Below are positions 34,458 through 44,495 of a stretch of 64,000 bases of DNA, in pieces. This DNA comes from Legionella drozanskii LLAP-1. GTDB taxonomy: Bacteria; Pseudomonadota; Gammaproteobacteria; Legionellales; Legionellaceae. The stretch covers positions 381,988 to 445,987 of the forward strand of contig NZ_LNXY01000027.1 of NCBI RefSeq assembly GCF_001467585.1, written 5' to 3'. How positions within the stretch are numbered: position 1 is the first letter of the stretch; the number at the start of each line of letters is the position of its first letter. Below the pieces are notes generated by a model, which was given only the letters and a program-made list of their open reading frames with translations, was not told where the DNA came from and did no database searches. The translations under genes were made by a program, and so were the position numbers.

Positions 34458-36695
34458 ATGAAAGATAAAAAAATACCCTCTCCCGAGCCACAAGAAAATA
34501 TCGAATTACCCGAAGAGATTTGGATACGTATTTTTTCATTAATCGATCCTGAATCCCTTTTAAGCAGCGTACAATTGACTAATACACATTTTTACTCCTT
34601 AACAAAGGACCGTTGGATTTGGGAAAAATTATTTAAGCTCTTTTTCCCTGAAGATCTACCCAGTCCTTTTGCAGCCACGTTTGACTGGCGAAATGAGTTT
34701 ATAACACTTTATAGAAACCAATACGGTTCTTTAACGTCTCAAACACGAAGATACGTTTTTTTAATTGCGATAGGTGCTGTTCAAGATATTTACGCTGCAA
34801 ACTTTACTTCGCAGGACTTACAAGCGGATCAGTTTATCTTAATTAAAACGGCAGTCCAATTTAGGCAACAAGCGATCTTAGATTATTTTTACTCTCAGCA
34901 ACAATTAAAAAAAGACGGGGATAAAAGCGAGCTCTATTGGGCTACTTTGTGTAATCAACAAGAAACCGTTAATTCCCTTTTAGAAAAAAAACCTAGTTTA
35001 ATTAACGAAGCGATTTTTGAAGAAGATAAAACAGCGGCCATGCTCGCTGCCGAAGTGGGTCATTTAACATTAATGAAGGGATTAATTACTCATCCGAACA
35101 AAATTCCTTGGAAACTTAACAAGGAATTTAAAGAATTTCACCAGCGTATCGTCCGCAATGGACAACTAACTATGGCCAATGAGTTTGACTCGTTTATAAA
35201 AGAGCAACAAGAGATAAATACGCTGGATGTGCTAGAACCAATGGATAGAAGAACCTTAGCATTCAGAATCTTGATTGCAGCAGCGGATTTGCCAAGCACC
35301 ATTTCTCTTGCGGCTAGATACGGCTCTGCTACTATTTTTAAAGCAAGGATTAATCAATTACACCAAAAATGCCTTGAATTGCAAGAGTATTCCGTCTCGA
35401 GATCCCCAATCAGTAAAAGGGACAAGGATGAAGATGAAAATGAACTTTTTCAATTCTCTACAGAAAGGGAAGCCCAACAGACTGCAAAATCCGAATTTGA
35501 TTGGGAAATACACCTAACGACGCTGGAAGCCTCTCAACACGGTCATGTGAATATCTTAAGGTATGTATTAGAGAATAACTTTTTTGAGATCGATAGGCCA
35601 TTATCAGCCGACCAAGAAACACTGTTATGCCGCGCAGTTCAATTTAAACAACTCGAGTTGATAAAATTTCTATTAAAAAATCAAGCGGATCCGGAATTAG
35701 CCCTATTGCGGTTACTTAATGATTATCTTCTTTTACAAAGGGATGATTATTCCGAAATCATATCCCTCCTTCTAGAAGCTATCGAGGAAAGAAACAAGCT
35801 CAACAATCCCAAATTAATACAAACAGTTATTGCCAGAAATAGAGCTGATATTCTTAAGCGCTTATTTGCCATTGACCCACAAATGCTCACTAAAACAAAG
35901 GCAGATACCTCCTTTCTTTGTCAAGGCATTATGTCAGGAGGATGGGCTTGTGTAAGATTTTTATTAAAACAGGGTGTAGAGGTCGATGTCGATTCATTCC
36001 ATAGCGCTTTCATTAAAAACGACTCCATGTTAGCTCAAGAATTGTTAAATCGTGCTGGCTACAGCAATGCTCCCAAGTTAGTCAACTCTCTCTTTTATAA
36101 ACGACCAATGATTTGTTATGCAGACGATCCCGACTTAAGAGAGTCTTTACTCCCCCATGTCAACATGTATGAAGCGATTAAAAACCTGCTAAGCCAAGAA
36201 TGCGATATCACTGATCTTAGAAATCTAATCGATTATAATGATCAGGTGCTAAAAAATCCTCCGATTGATAAAGACCAAGTATTGGCTCTAGCAAAGGAAA
36301 AAAAACAAAAGTCGATTGCTGCCGAGCTGCGCCTCGAAATTGAATTAGAAAAAGAAGCAAAATTGGAAGAAGCCTCTCTTAGTAGGGAAGATTTAACCTT
36401 TGCACAATTAAACATACAGATAATGACTAGCGCGAAACAAGCTGACGTAAAATCATCTAAAAGAAAATTCGAGCCTACTAAAAAGCAACCATCCGAAAGG
36501 AAATCCCCTAAATTAGGAGAGCAAGATTCGCCATCCACCGGAAGGTTCGGCCTATTTACAAACTCAGACCGAGAAACAGCTGAGCTTCTTGCAGCTTCTG
36601 AATCAACTTCTCCTAGCTCAGCAGCGGAGAAAACAGAAATGGAATCTACGGATCCTGCGCAAGATGATTCGGATACTTTTGCTTATCACTTGTGA
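34458..36695 (+). CDS. F-box and ankyrin-repeat protein, effector candidate (copy 2)
   Basis: The 745 residues are a tandem paralogue of the preceding gene: F-box at about 14-60 (IELPEEIWIRIFSLIDPESLL, DRWIWEKLF), then similar ankyrin units (KTAAMLAAEVGHLTLMKGLI, SQHGHVNILRYVLENNFF, ETLLCRAVQFKQLELIKFLLKNQADP, GWACVRFLLKQGVEVDVDS). A segment of roughly 80 residues near the C-terminus of copy 1 is missing, while RKSPKL and STGRFGLFTNS are kept. The ATG at 34458 is preferred to a TTG at 34407. The protein ends at a symmetrical hairpin. Likely a second SCF-hijacking effector with altered target; inference. Confidence 0.8.
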   Translation: MKDKKIPSPEPQENIELPEEIWIRIFSLIDPESLLSSVQLTNTHFYSLTKDRWIWEKLFKLFFPEDLPSPFAATFDWRNEFITLYRNQYGSLTSQTRRYVFLIAIGAVQDIYAANFTSQDLQADQFILIKTAVQFRQQAILDYFYSQQQLKKDGDKSELYWATLCNQQETVNSLLEKKPSLINEAIFEEDKTAAMLAAEVGHLTLMKGLITHPNKIPWKLNKEFKEFHQRIVRNGQLTMANEFDSFIKEQQEINTLDVLEPMDRRTLAFRILIAAADLPSTISLAARYGSATIFKARINQLHQKCLELQEYSVSRSPISKRDKDEDENELFQFSTEREAQQTAKSEFDWEIHLTTLEASQHGHVNILRYVLENNFFEIDRPLSADQETLLCRAVQFKQLELIKFLLKNQADPELALLRLLNDYLLLQRDDYSEIISLLLEAIEERNKLNNPKLIQTVIARNRADILKRLFAIDPQMLTKTKADTSFLCQGIMSGGWACVRFLLKQGVEVDVDSFHSAFIKNDSMLAQELLNRAGYSNAPKLVNSLFYKRPMICYADDPDLRESLLPHVNMYEAIKNLLSQECDITDLRNLIDYNDQVLKNPPIDKDQVLALAKEKKQKSIAAELRLEIELEKEAKLEEASLSREDLTFAQLNIQIMTSAKQADVKSSKRKFEPTKKQPSERKSPKLGEQDSPSTGRFGLFTNSDRETAELLAASESTSPSSAAEKTEMESTDPAQDDSDTFAYHL

Positions 36696-36700
36696 AGGCA

Positions 36701-36736
36701 ACCAAGCTCGATGACCTTAGAGTCATCGAGCTTGGT
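36701..36736. terminator. Perfect 15-bp hairpin between convergent genes
   Basis: ACCAAGCTCGATGAC (36701-36715) pairs without mismatch with GTCATCGAGCTTGGT (36722-36736), loop CTTAGA. It lies between the convergent F-box and membrane-protein genes, so a bidirectional terminator is likely, though T-runs are poor. Confidence 0.7.
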
Positions 36737-36745
36737 GATTATATT

Positions 36746-37411
36746 TCAATGCAATGACAGATTGTCAGCAATCATCTGGCAATCGTTGGTGTTTGCCTCA
36801 TGCTCCGCATCATTAGAAATCAATAGGTTGGCGAACTCTTGGATTTCTTTGAGCTGAGTTTCGTTATAAAAACGATAGTTCTTGTAGGCATTATAAGCCG
36901 ATATGCCTGCAATGAAAAAACCTACTAAACTCAGTCCAACGCTAAAAGCTAACCAACCCCATGGTCCAGATGCCAAAAGAAATGCACTACCAGCCAGCGT
37001 TAGAATACTTTGGTAGGTGCCGATTAATCCTAAAGTTGTGACTGTGATACCAAGACCTGTAAAAGCAGAGTGGAGTAATAAATTATAACCCCCCGTCCAG
37101 GGCTTTAGATTTTCCTGTGCTTTTATTTTGGTTTTTAAGGTCTCAATGCATCTATGCAATTGACTGGGATCTGCTGAAGAATTATTTAGACTTTCTATTG
37201 CACTATCCAATATTCCTTCTAATAATTTTTCATTTTCTGGAGTTAATAAATTTCTTAATTCATCAACACTTTTTAAAAATTTTTTTGCTTTGAGAAGAAA
37301 CTTATTTCTTTTGAAATTTTCAGGTTTAAAAAAACGCTTATTATAAGCAGAGTCTTCATAATATTCATCGAGAGCCAATAAAAATTGCCTTTCTTTTTCA
37401 TTCCAAGACAT
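36746..37411 (-). CDS. Helical protein with two membrane segments, unknown
   Basis: The 221 residues (from the ATG of MSWNEKERQF) have a charged helical N-terminal half (KAKKFLKSVDELRNLLTPENEKLLEG) and two hydrophobic segments at about 125-185 (GLGITVTTLGLIGTYQSILTLAGSAFLLA, GWLAFSVGLSLVGFFIAGISAYNA), then a polar tail. The frame is open upstream to a TTG at 37480; both starts are weakly supported. Similar small helix-plus-two-membrane-segment proteins occur among Legionella effector candidates. No family recognised. Confidence 0.6.
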   Translation of the reverse strand: MSWNEKERQFLLALDEYYEDSAYNKRFFKPENFKRNKFLLKAKKFLKSVDELRNLLTPENEKLLEGILDSAIESLNNSSADPSQLHRCIETLKTKIKAQENLKPWTGGYNLLLHSAFTGLGITVTTLGLIGTYQSILTLAGSAFLLASGPWGWLAFSVGLSLVGFFIAGISAYNAYKNYRFYNETQLKEIQEFANLLISNDAEHEANTNDCQMIADNLSLH

Positions 37412-37564
37412 TCTAAATCCACAGTCAGATATTAATAATTGAACAAACGGGATTATCATATTAATTACAGTTTGATTCAAGCGCGCATAATTTTGTCATT
37501 GCGCGGGCGAGGGAGTCAATTTCTATCTGCCTCAACCTAGCCAGTAGAACTTGAAAGCAAAGAT

Positions 37565-38521
37565 TTACGCCCGAGCGAAATCAAAAGACAAAGCTTTAGC
37601 AATTTCCGGTTGCTTCAAGGCTAGAGTTATAAGCCTATCAATCCCCAAAGCAACCCCGCTACAAGGGGGTAAACCATGGGCTAAGGCTTGTAATAAATAT
37701 TCATCAGGAGCAGGTTCAGCTAACCCTTTTAGGTGACGCGCCGCTAAATCTTGTTGAAATCGAGCCGCTTGGGCGTTGGCGTCAGTTAGTTCATGAAAGC
37801 CATTCGCTAATTCAACGCCTTGAACATAAATTTCAAAACGCTCTGCAACGCCCTCGTTCACTTTAGCAAGCGCTGCCTGTGACATGGGAAAATCGTACAC
37901 GGCGAGAGGTATTGGATCTTTCCCCATCGCTGGCTCCACTACATGACTCATGAGCAAAAATAAATATTGATCAGGATCTGGCTCGTCCGGTGTCAATACC
38001 TTATCTAGCCCAAACCGCTGTAGGGATTTTTGCAGTTCTGCCACGGTGGCTGTCAGAGGGTCTAGCTCACAAGTTTCTAAAAAAACCTGCTGGTAAGTTT
38101 TTCGACGCATCGGAGGACTTTTCAAGATAGTTTGCAATAAAGCATCCATTTCATCCATCAGCCCATGATGGTCAATATTTAACTGATACCACTCCAGCAT
38201 GGTGAATTCTGGATTATGCCAACGACCCAATTCATCATCACGAAATACTTTTGCTAATTGAAAAATAGGCCCACTGTCAGCAGCTAATAAACGCTTCATG
38301 TGGTATTCGGGTGAGGTTTGCAAGCAATAGGGATGGCCTCTGAACGTTGCGATAATATTGGCTAGATAAACATCGGTGATGCCAAAACGCGATAGAGAGG
38401 GTGTTTCCACCTCCAAATAACCTCGGTCATTAAAAAAGCTGCGAATTTTTGCTAATACCTCGGCTCGCTGACGCAGTGTGTCAATGGTTGCAGAAGGCCG
38501 CCAAAGTGACTCTTCATTCAT
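37565..38521 (-). CDS. epmA: Elongation factor P-(R)-beta-lysine ligase EpmA
   Basis: Lysyl-tRNA synthetase-like enzyme that attaches beta-lysine to EF-P. The 318 residues contain only the class II catalytic core, without the anticodon-binding domain: FFNDRGYLEVETPSLS, HMKRLLAADSGPIFQLAKVFRDDE, HNPEFTMLEWY and the final GVALGIDRLITLAL. Its ATG shares one base with the stop of sufT (TGATG), so it is the last gene of the suf transcript. EpmB, the partner 2,3-aminomutase, is an iron-sulphur enzyme, which might explain the location, but it is not in the window. Confidence 0.95.
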   Translation of the reverse strand: MNEESLWRPSATIDTLRQRAEVLAKIRSFFNDRGYLEVETPSLSRFGITDVYLANIIATFRGHPYCLQTSPEYHMKRLLAADSGPIFQLAKVFRDDELGRWHNPEFTMLEWYQLNIDHHGLMDEMDALLQTILKSPPMRRKTYQQVFLETCELDPLTATVAELQKSLQRFGLDKVLTPDEPDPDQYLFLLMSHVVEPAMGKDPIPLAVYDFPMSQAALAKVNEGVAERFEIYVQGVELANGFHELTDANAQAARFQQDLAARHLKGLAEPAPDEYLLQALAHGLPPCSGVALGIDRLITLALKQPEIAKALSFDFARA

Positions 38522-38856
38522 CAATAAAAAATTCCCAGTTCAAGTCGCGCGGCTTCCGTCATTCGCTCTTGACTCCAAGGTGGCTCCCAAACCAATTCGA
38601 CAGTGCAATCACTAACCCATTCTAATTGATTCACTGCCTGCTCTACTGTACCTGGAAAAGTTTGTGCTACTGGACAACCCGGGGTGGTCAGTGTCATTTG
38701 AATATGGACCTGCTTATCGTCGTTAATAGCAACATCGTAAATCAAACCCAAATCATAAATATTGACTGGAATTTCAGGATCAAATACGGTTCGAAGTGTA
38801 GCAACTACACTGTCTTTTAAGGTTTCATTATCCTGCTTTTTTTTCAAGCCAAACAT
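38521..38856 (-). CDS. sufT: SufT-like MIP18-family Fe-S assembly protein
   Basis: The 111 residues are a DUF59/MIP18 domain: LRTVFDPEIPVNIYDLGLIYDV, VHIQMTLTTPGCPVAQTFPGTVEQAV (with the conserved cysteine) and WEPPWSQERMTEAARLELG. Proteins of this type help deliver iron-sulphur clusters to target enzymes. It lies 5 bases after sufU and overlaps epmA by one base. No signal peptide; cytosolic. Confidence 0.9.
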   Translation of the reverse strand: MFGLKKKQDNETLKDSVVATLRTVFDPEIPVNIYDLGLIYDVAINDDKQVHIQMTLTTPGCPVAQTFPGTVEQAVNQLEWVSDCTVELVWEPPWSQERMTEAARLELGIFY

Positions 38857-38861
38857 AATAA

Positions 38862-39311
38862 TTACTCCGTACTTACAATGACTGCTTCTTTATGAAGCGC
38901 AGCTTCTAAGGTATGCCAAGCTAAGGTCGCGCATTTCACGCGAGCAGGATAAGCTTTCACACCAGCTAGAACCGTCAATTTATCGAGAGAAAATACTTGC
39001 GTCTCGTCATCCGAAGTAAGCATGGTATGGAAACGCTGAAACAACTCATGCGCTTCTTCCACAGTTTTACCACAGATAGCTTCCGTCATTAGCGAAGCAG
39101 AGGCCTGCGAAATCGCACAACCACAACCGAGGAAACTTATCTCGATAATTTTATTTGCTTCAACTTTTAAATAAACCGTTAACTTATCTCCGCAGAGTGG
39201 ATTAAATCCATTTGCCTGCGCAGTCGCATCCATCATGGTATGATGATTTCGCGGGTTGCGATTATGATCAATGATAATTTCTTGATAAAGCTCACGTAAC
39301 TCCATCGTCAT
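38862..39311 (-). CDS. sufU: SufU, Fe-S assembly/sulphur-transfer protein
   Basis: The 149 residues are IscU-fold: YQEIIIDHNRNPRN, NPLCGDKLTVYLKV, FLGCGCAISQASASLM and YPARVKCATLAWHTL, giving the three cysteines that bind zinc or accept sulphur from SufS. The REARNPRNHHTM-like opening and the insert before KCATL fit SufU rather than IscU. The ATG overlaps the stop of sufS by 4 bases; a second ATG two codons later is possible. Confidence 0.92.
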   Translation of the reverse strand: MTMELRELYQEIIIDHNRNPRNHHTMMDATAQANGFNPLCGDKLTVYLKVEANKIIEISFLGCGCAISQASASLMTEAICGKTVEEAHELFQRFHTMLTSDDETQVFSLDKLTVLAGVKAYPARVKCATLAWHTLEAALHKEAVIVSTE

Positions 39312-40552
39312 GCAAATACCTCTTTTACTTTTTGCAGCGCTTGTACACAGCGATCGATTTCCTCTGTTGTATTATAGAACGACATTGAAATACGGGTTGT
39401 CGCGGCAACCTCTAGGAAATCCATTAACGGCATCGCGCAATGATGGCCGCTACGAATCGCAATACCTTCACTATCCAGAATAGTACCAATATCATGGGCA
39501 TGAATTTTACCATGGACAAATGACACGATCGGCACTTTGTTCTTCGCTGTGCCGATGATATTAAACCCTTTTACTGATTTCACGGCGTTAGTTGCATACT
39601 CCAGCAAATGCGCTTCATAAGCAGCAATCGCTTCCATATCTAAAGACCAGAGATAATCCATAGCGGCGCCCAAAGCAATCGCACCCGAAATGTTGGGAGT
39701 GCCTGCTTCGAATTTATGCGGTAAAGAGGCGTATTCAGTGGCTTCAAAAGTCACGTAATTGATCATCTCCCCCCCACCTTGATAGGGCATCATGTCATCT
39801 AACAGATGTTCTCTACCCCACAAAATGCCAATCCCTGTTGGTGCATACATTTTATGACCAGAAAAGGCATAAAAATCACAATCTAAGGCTTGGACATCAA
39901 CGGGCAAATGAGCTGTTGCTTGTGCGCCGTCTAAAAGAACCAAGGCACCATAGGAATGCGCCATCTCAATCATTTGTTTTACAGGATTTATCGTTCCTAG
40001 CGCGTTTGATGCATAGGATATCGCTACAAATTTGGTATTCTCACTTAGGCATTTTTCAAATTCATCTAAAAGCACTTCACCTTCTAAAGAAATTGGCGCA
40101 ACTTTTAAATGAGCACCCGTTTTTTTACAAATCATTTGCCAGGGCACAATGTTTGAATGATGCTCCATATGAGTAATAAGAATTTCTTCGCCAGGTCGAA
40201 TCCTTGGCGCTACAAAGCTCTGAGCTACCAAGTTAATCCCTTCTGTTGTTCCACGAACAAAAATACATTCACGTGCTGATTTTGCATGAATAAAGCGCTG
40301 TACTTTATTACGAGCTGCTTCATATTGTTGAGTCGCACGTACACTTAAAGCATGAACCCCGCGATGAACATTGGAATTATCAAAAGAATAGTAATGCGTA
40401 ATTGCATCAATGACTGCTTGTGGTTTTTGCGTTGTAGCCGCGTTATCCAGATAAATCAGAGGATACCCATTTATTTTCTGTTTAAGCACTGGAAAATCTT
40501 GACGAATTGTCTCGATATCCAAGGTTTCAATTAAGGCTGGTATTGTACTCAT
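39308..40552 (-). CDS. sufS: Cysteine desulfurase SufS
   Basis: Provides sulphur from cysteine for cluster assembly. The 414 residues have IYLDNAATTQKPQAV, ITHMEHHSNIVPW, the PLP lysine in FSGHKMYAPTGIGILWG and the catalytic loop RSGHHCAMPLM with the active-site cysteine. The SGHHC context marks the group II (SufS) type. It starts 7 bases after sufD and overlaps sufU by 4. Confidence 0.96.
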   Translation of the reverse strand: MSTIPALIETLDIETIRQDFPVLKQKINGYPLIYLDNAATTQKPQAVIDAITHYYSFDNSNVHRGVHALSVRATQQYEAARNKVQRFIHAKSARECIFVRGTTEGINLVAQSFVAPRIRPGEEILITHMEHHSNIVPWQMICKKTGAHLKVAPISLEGEVLLDEFEKCLSENTKFVAISYASNALGTINPVKQMIEMAHSYGALVLLDGAQATAHLPVDVQALDCDFYAFSGHKMYAPTGIGILWGREHLLDDMMPYQGGGEMINYVTFEATEYASLPHKFEAGTPNISGAIALGAAMDYLWSLDMEAIAAYEAHLLEYATNAVKSVKGFNIIGTAKNKVPIVSFVHGKIHAHDIGTILDSEGIAIRSGHHCAMPLMDFLEVAATTRISMSFYNTTEEIDRCVQALQKVKEVFA

Positions 40553-40559
40553 GGTTGTT

Positions 40560-41822
40560 TCACCTCAATTGTTCGTTTAATAAATTAGCCATCCAATCAG
40601 CCAACGCAGGCTTGGGCACAAGACGTAAATTATCAGCAGCGAAAGCACGGATAAGATAGCTGGTTGCTTCACGACGACCGATTCCACGCGTCGCTAAATA
40701 AAATAAAGCGTCTTCATCCAACTGCCCTACTGTTGCGCCATGAGAACAGATGACATCATCAGCGAAAATTTCCAATTGCGGTTTTGTATCAATTTCCGCT
40801 TGCGCTGATAAAAGTAAGTTTTTATTTTGCTGATGGGCTTGAGTATGCTGTGCATCTTTGGCAACAAAGACTTTACCATTAAACACTGCACGAGAACGGC
40901 CAGTTAAAATACCTTTATAATCTTGTTCACTTTCGCAATGAGGAACAAGATGATGAATCGTCGTATGCTGATCCATATGCTGTCCTTCAGTGGGCACATA
41001 AATGCCATTTAGCAAACAACGTGCTTTTTCTTCTTGCAAATGGAGACTAATATCGCTGCGCACCAATTTGCCGCCTAGGCTCAGCAAATGACTAGCAAAT
41101 TGGCTGGCACTGTTCTGTTTCACAGAAAGATGGCCAATGTGATAAGCTGATTTGGCCTCGCGCTGAATTTTGTAATGCACTAATTTCGCATTTTTGGCGA
41201 CAAAGACTTCAGTTACTGTATTTGTAAAATAATGACAAGCCTCGGCACCACGATAGTCTTCAATAATGGTCGCCTGACTACCCTCTTCAGCGATAATCAA
41301 AAAGCGATTGTGAACAGCCTGATTTTCTTGATCTTGCCAATGTGAAAGAACAATGGGCTGCTCAACACAAACTCCAGCAGGTAAATAAATCACCACACCA
41401 CAACGCAACATGGCGGTATTTAACGCTTGAAATCCATGTTCATGGCGTAAAACTTGCCCTAAATACGGTTTTATTTTATCCGCATGCTGTTCTAAAGCCG
41501 TGGCCAAGGATTGAATCAACACGCCCTTTGGTAAATGGCTCGCTAATTCATTCTCATTGAAGACTTGACCATTTTGCAGCGTCAAATAAAAATCTGATTG
41601 AATATCGGGTTTAACTTCGCTTGTTTGATTTTGTACCTGCTGGATAAATCGTTGCTGCAAAAGCGTATCCACCACCGTATATTTCCAATCTTCTTGATGA
41701 CGCGTTGGAAAACCACGGTGCAACAATTCACGCAAGCCTTTTGCCTGTAATTCGGCTAACCAAGGAATCGTTGATAACTCCTGTTTTGCTTGCTGTTGAT
41801 AAAAATCAATGACTTCACTCAT
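40560..41822 (-). CDS. sufD: Fe-S cluster assembly scaffold subunit SufD
   Basis: SufB partner in the SufBCD scaffold complex. The 420 residues are of usual length, with the N-terminal FPTRHQEDWKYT motif and the conserved C-terminal part CSHGATVGQLDEDALFYLATRGIGRREATSYLIRAF broken into its typical segments. Its ATG overlaps the stop of sufC by 4 bases. Confidence 0.95.
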   Translation of the reverse strand: MSEVIDFYQQQAKQELSTIPWLAELQAKGLRELLHRGFPTRHQEDWKYTVVDTLLQQRFIQQVQNQTSEVKPDIQSDFYLTLQNGQVFNENELASHLPKGVLIQSLATALEQHADKIKPYLGQVLRHEHGFQALNTAMLRCGVVIYLPAGVCVEQPIVLSHWQDQENQAVHNRFLIIAEEGSQATIIEDYRGAEACHYFTNTVTEVFVAKNAKLVHYKIQREAKSAYHIGHLSVKQNSASQFASHLLSLGGKLVRSDISLHLQEEKARCLLNGIYVPTEGQHMDQHTTIHHLVPHCESEQDYKGILTGRSRAVFNGKVFVAKDAQHTQAHQQNKNLLLSAQAEIDTKPQLEIFADDVICSHGATVGQLDEDALFYLATRGIGRREATSYLIRAFAADNLRLVPKPALADWMANLLNEQLR

Positions 41823-42571
41823 GCTTGCTCCGTCTCTTCAAGCCAGCCGTAGCCTTTATCCTCTAACTCAAGAGCCAGTGATTTATCCCCTGACTTAATG
41901 ATTCGACCATCAACCAATACATGAACAAAATCAGGCTCAATATAATCCAATAGTCGTTGATAGTGAGTGACTAAAATAATGGCTCGTTCCGGCGAACGCA
42001 TGGCATTCACACCTTGAGAAATAATACGTAGTGCATCGATATCTAAACCTGAATCCGTTTCATCAAGAATGGCAAGTTTGGGTTCAAGTGCGATCATTTG
42101 TAAAATTTCATTACGCTTTTTCTCACCACCAGAAAAGCCTTCATTGATGCCACGATACAAAAAACTTTCATCCATATCCAGTAGCTGACATTTCTCACGG
42201 ATAAAACTTAAAAATTCAATCGCATCAAGCGTTTGTCTATTCTGCCCTCTACGTACCGCATTCACTGAGGATTTGAGAAAACTAATATTGGTCACCCCTG
42301 GAATTTCTACAGGGTATTGAAAGGACATAAAAATACCTGCTTGGGCGCGCTCTTCAGGTGCCATGGGCAATAGGTCTTGTCCGAAATAGTTGATTTGGCC
42401 ACTCGTTACCTCATAGCTAGGGTGTCCGGTTAATACTTTTGATAAAGTACTTTTTCCAGAACCATTTGGGCCCATAATCGCATGCACCTCACCAGGATTT
42501 ACCTGTAGATTGATGCCGTTTAAAATAGGTTGCGCATTAATTGCAACATTTAATTGATTGATTGTTAACAT
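41819..42571 (-). CDS. sufC: Fe-S assembly ATPase SufC
   Basis: ABC-type ATPase of the SufBCD complex, soluble. The 250 residues show Walker A GPNGSGKST, the signature NEGFSGGEKKRNEI, and Walker B LAILDETDSGLD. It follows sufB by one base and overlaps sufD by 4. Confidence 0.97.
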   Translation of the reverse strand: MLTINQLNVAINAQPILNGINLQVNPGEVHAIMGPNGSGKSTLSKVLTGHPSYEVTSGQINYFGQDLLPMAPEERAQAGIFMSFQYPVEIPGVTNISFLKSSVNAVRRGQNRQTLDAIEFLSFIREKCQLLDMDESFLYRGINEGFSGGEKKRNEILQMIALEPKLAILDETDSGLDIDALRIISQGVNAMRSPERAIILVTHYQRLLDYIEPDFVHVLVDGRIIKSGDKSLALELEDKGYGWLEETEQA

Positions 42572-42572
42572 A

Positions 42573-44021
42573 TTAACCTACCGCCCCTTCCAAACTGATA
42601 CCTAATAATTTCGTTGCTTCAACTGCAAACTCCATAGGTAATTCTTTTAATACTTGTTTACAAAAACCATTGACGATCATCGATACCGCGTCTTCCGTAT
42701 CGATACCTCGTTGTTGACAATAAAATAATTGCTCTTCACTAATTTTTGAGGTCGTTGCCTCATGTTCAACTTGCGCAGTTGGATTTTTTACTTCGATATA
42801 AGGAAAAGTATGAGCTGAGCATTCCGATCCCATTAACATTGAATCGCATTGCGTATAATTACGTGCATTCGTTGCCGTGGGTGCTATGCGCACTAAACCA
42901 CGATAGGCATTGTGTGCCCGGCCTGCACTAATTCCTTTAGAAATGATGGTTGAACGGGTATTTTTACCCAAGTGAATCATTTTCGTTCCTGTGTCCGCCT
43001 GCTGGAAATGATTGGTCAGTGCAACTGAATAAAATTCGCCGACTGAATCATCCCCTTGCAAAATAACACTGGGGTATTTCCAAGTAATCGCTGACCCTGT
43101 TTCGATTTGCGTCCAAGATATCTTTGAGCGCTTGCCGCGACAAACACCGCGTTTGGTGACAAAATTGTAAATGCCGCCTTTTCCTTCTTTATCGCCTGGA
43201 TACCAGTTCTGCACTGTCGAATATTTGATTTGCGCTCCATCTAGTGCAACCAATTCCACTACCGCAGCATGCAATTGATTTTCATCTCGCATGGGCGCTG
43301 TGCATCCTTCTAAATAAGACACATAGCTATCACTATCAGCGATGATGAGCGTGCGTTCAAATTGCCCTGTTGATGCCGCATTGATACGGAAATAGGTGGA
43401 TAATTCCATTGGACAACGTACCCCTTTCGGAATATAGACAAACGAACCATCACTAAATACAGCCGAATTGAGCGCCGCATAAAAATTATCACGATAAGGA
43501 ACCACTGAACCTAAATATTGGCGTAATAAATCAGGATATTTATGAACTGCCTCTGAAAAAGGACAGAAAATTACGCCGACCTCAGCCAATTTTGCTTTAA
43601 ATGTGGTCGCTACAGAAACGCTATCAAACACCGCATCGACAGCAACACCAGCCAGCATTTCTTGTTCTTTGAGTGGAATACCTAATTTTTCATAAGTCCG
43701 TAATAATTCCGGATCCACCTCATCAAGACTTTTAGGCGCATCTGTCTTTGATTTTGGCGCAGAATAATAAGAGATCGTTTGGTAATCTACCGGCGGATAA
43801 TGTACGCTAGACCATTCAGGATGTGGCATAGTAAGCCAATGTCGAAACGCTTTTAAACGCCATTCAAGTAAGAATTCGGGTTCACCTTTTATTGCAGATA
43901 AACGACGAATAACCTCTTCGTCTAAACCCGGTTCAAATGTTTCTACTTCAATGTCGGTAACAAAACCATGTTGATATTCCCTTTCAAGGAGGGAATTAAT
44001 TTGCTCATTGCTTTTAGCCAT
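42573..44021 (-). CDS. sufB: Fe-S assembly scaffold subunit SufB
   Basis: Main scaffold on which clusters are built. The 482 residues include [51 protein letters not shown] and [21 protein letters not shown], all family signatures. The ATG overlaps the end of the rrf2 regulator gene by 8 bases, tying its translation to the regulator. Confidence 0.97.
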   Translation of the reverse strand: MAKSNEQINSLLEREYQHGFVTDIEVETFEPGLDEEVIRRLSAIKGEPEFLLEWRLKAFRHWLTMPHPEWSSVHYPPVDYQTISYYSAPKSKTDAPKSLDEVDPELLRTYEKLGIPLKEQEMLAGVAVDAVFDSVSVATTFKAKLAEVGVIFCPFSEAVHKYPDLLRQYLGSVVPYRDNFYAALNSAVFSDGSFVYIPKGVRCPMELSTYFRINAASTGQFERTLIIADSDSYVSYLEGCTAPMRDENQLHAAVVELVALDGAQIKYSTVQNWYPGDKEGKGGIYNFVTKRGVCRGKRSKISWTQIETGSAITWKYPSVILQGDDSVGEFYSVALTNHFQQADTGTKMIHLGKNTRSTIISKGISAGRAHNAYRGLVRIAPTATNARNYTQCDSMLMGSECSAHTFPYIEVKNPTAQVEHEATTSKISEEQLFYCQQRGIDTEDAVSMIVNGFCKQVLKELPMEFAVEATKLLGISLEGAVG

Positions 44022-44475
44022 GACTAACTCCGCTTGCTAACTGCCTGATACGGTCAATATCTACCGCCGGGAGAGATGGTTTCGCCAGCACTTCCAAACT
44101 CACACTATCCAGTGCGGTTTCAATCGCTTGGCTGATTAACCGCCAATTGCCTTGAATATGACAAACCTCTTGTAAGGAGCAGGTATTGGGGTGCAAACTA
44201 CATTCGGTTAATCCAAGCGGCTCTTCCAGAGCAGAAATGATTTGCGCCACTGAAATTTCAGCAGCCGAACGTTGTAGGCGATAACCACCACTAACGCCGC
44301 GTACCGATGCCAATAATCCTGCGGCAGTTAACCGTTTCAATAACTTACTGACCGTTGGCACCGTGAGATGGGTATGCAAAGCAATATCACGCGCATTACA
44401 AAGTGTTTGCCCGCGCTTTGCCAAATACACCATAACAACTGTTCCATAATCGGCCAATTTGCTGATGCGCAGCAT
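44014..44475 (-). CDS. Rrf2-family SUF regulator with three cysteines
   Basis: The 153 residues start with a winged helix ([46 protein letters not shown]) and contain Cys92, Cys99 and Cys105, close to the 92-98-104 spacing that binds a 2Fe-2S cluster in E. coli IscR. This matches the SUF-linked Rrf2 group of Xanthomonas and Legionella. It leads the suf operon and probably controls it from the palindromes upstream, repressing when clusters are plentiful; inference from family. Confidence 0.9.
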   Translation of the reverse strand: MLRISKLADYGTVVMVYLAKRGQTLCNARDIALHTHLTVPTVSKLLKRLTAAGLLASVRGVSGGYRLQRSAAEISVAQIISALEEPLGLTECSLHPNTCSLQEVCHIQGNWRLISQAIETALDSVSLEVLAKPSLPAVDIDRIRQLASGVSHG

Positions 44476-44495
44476 ACCACCCCCACATCAAATTA

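Noticed and set aside
36242-36538. Minus-strand frame within F-box copy 2
   Set aside because: Fully overlaps a convincing coding region; no independent support.
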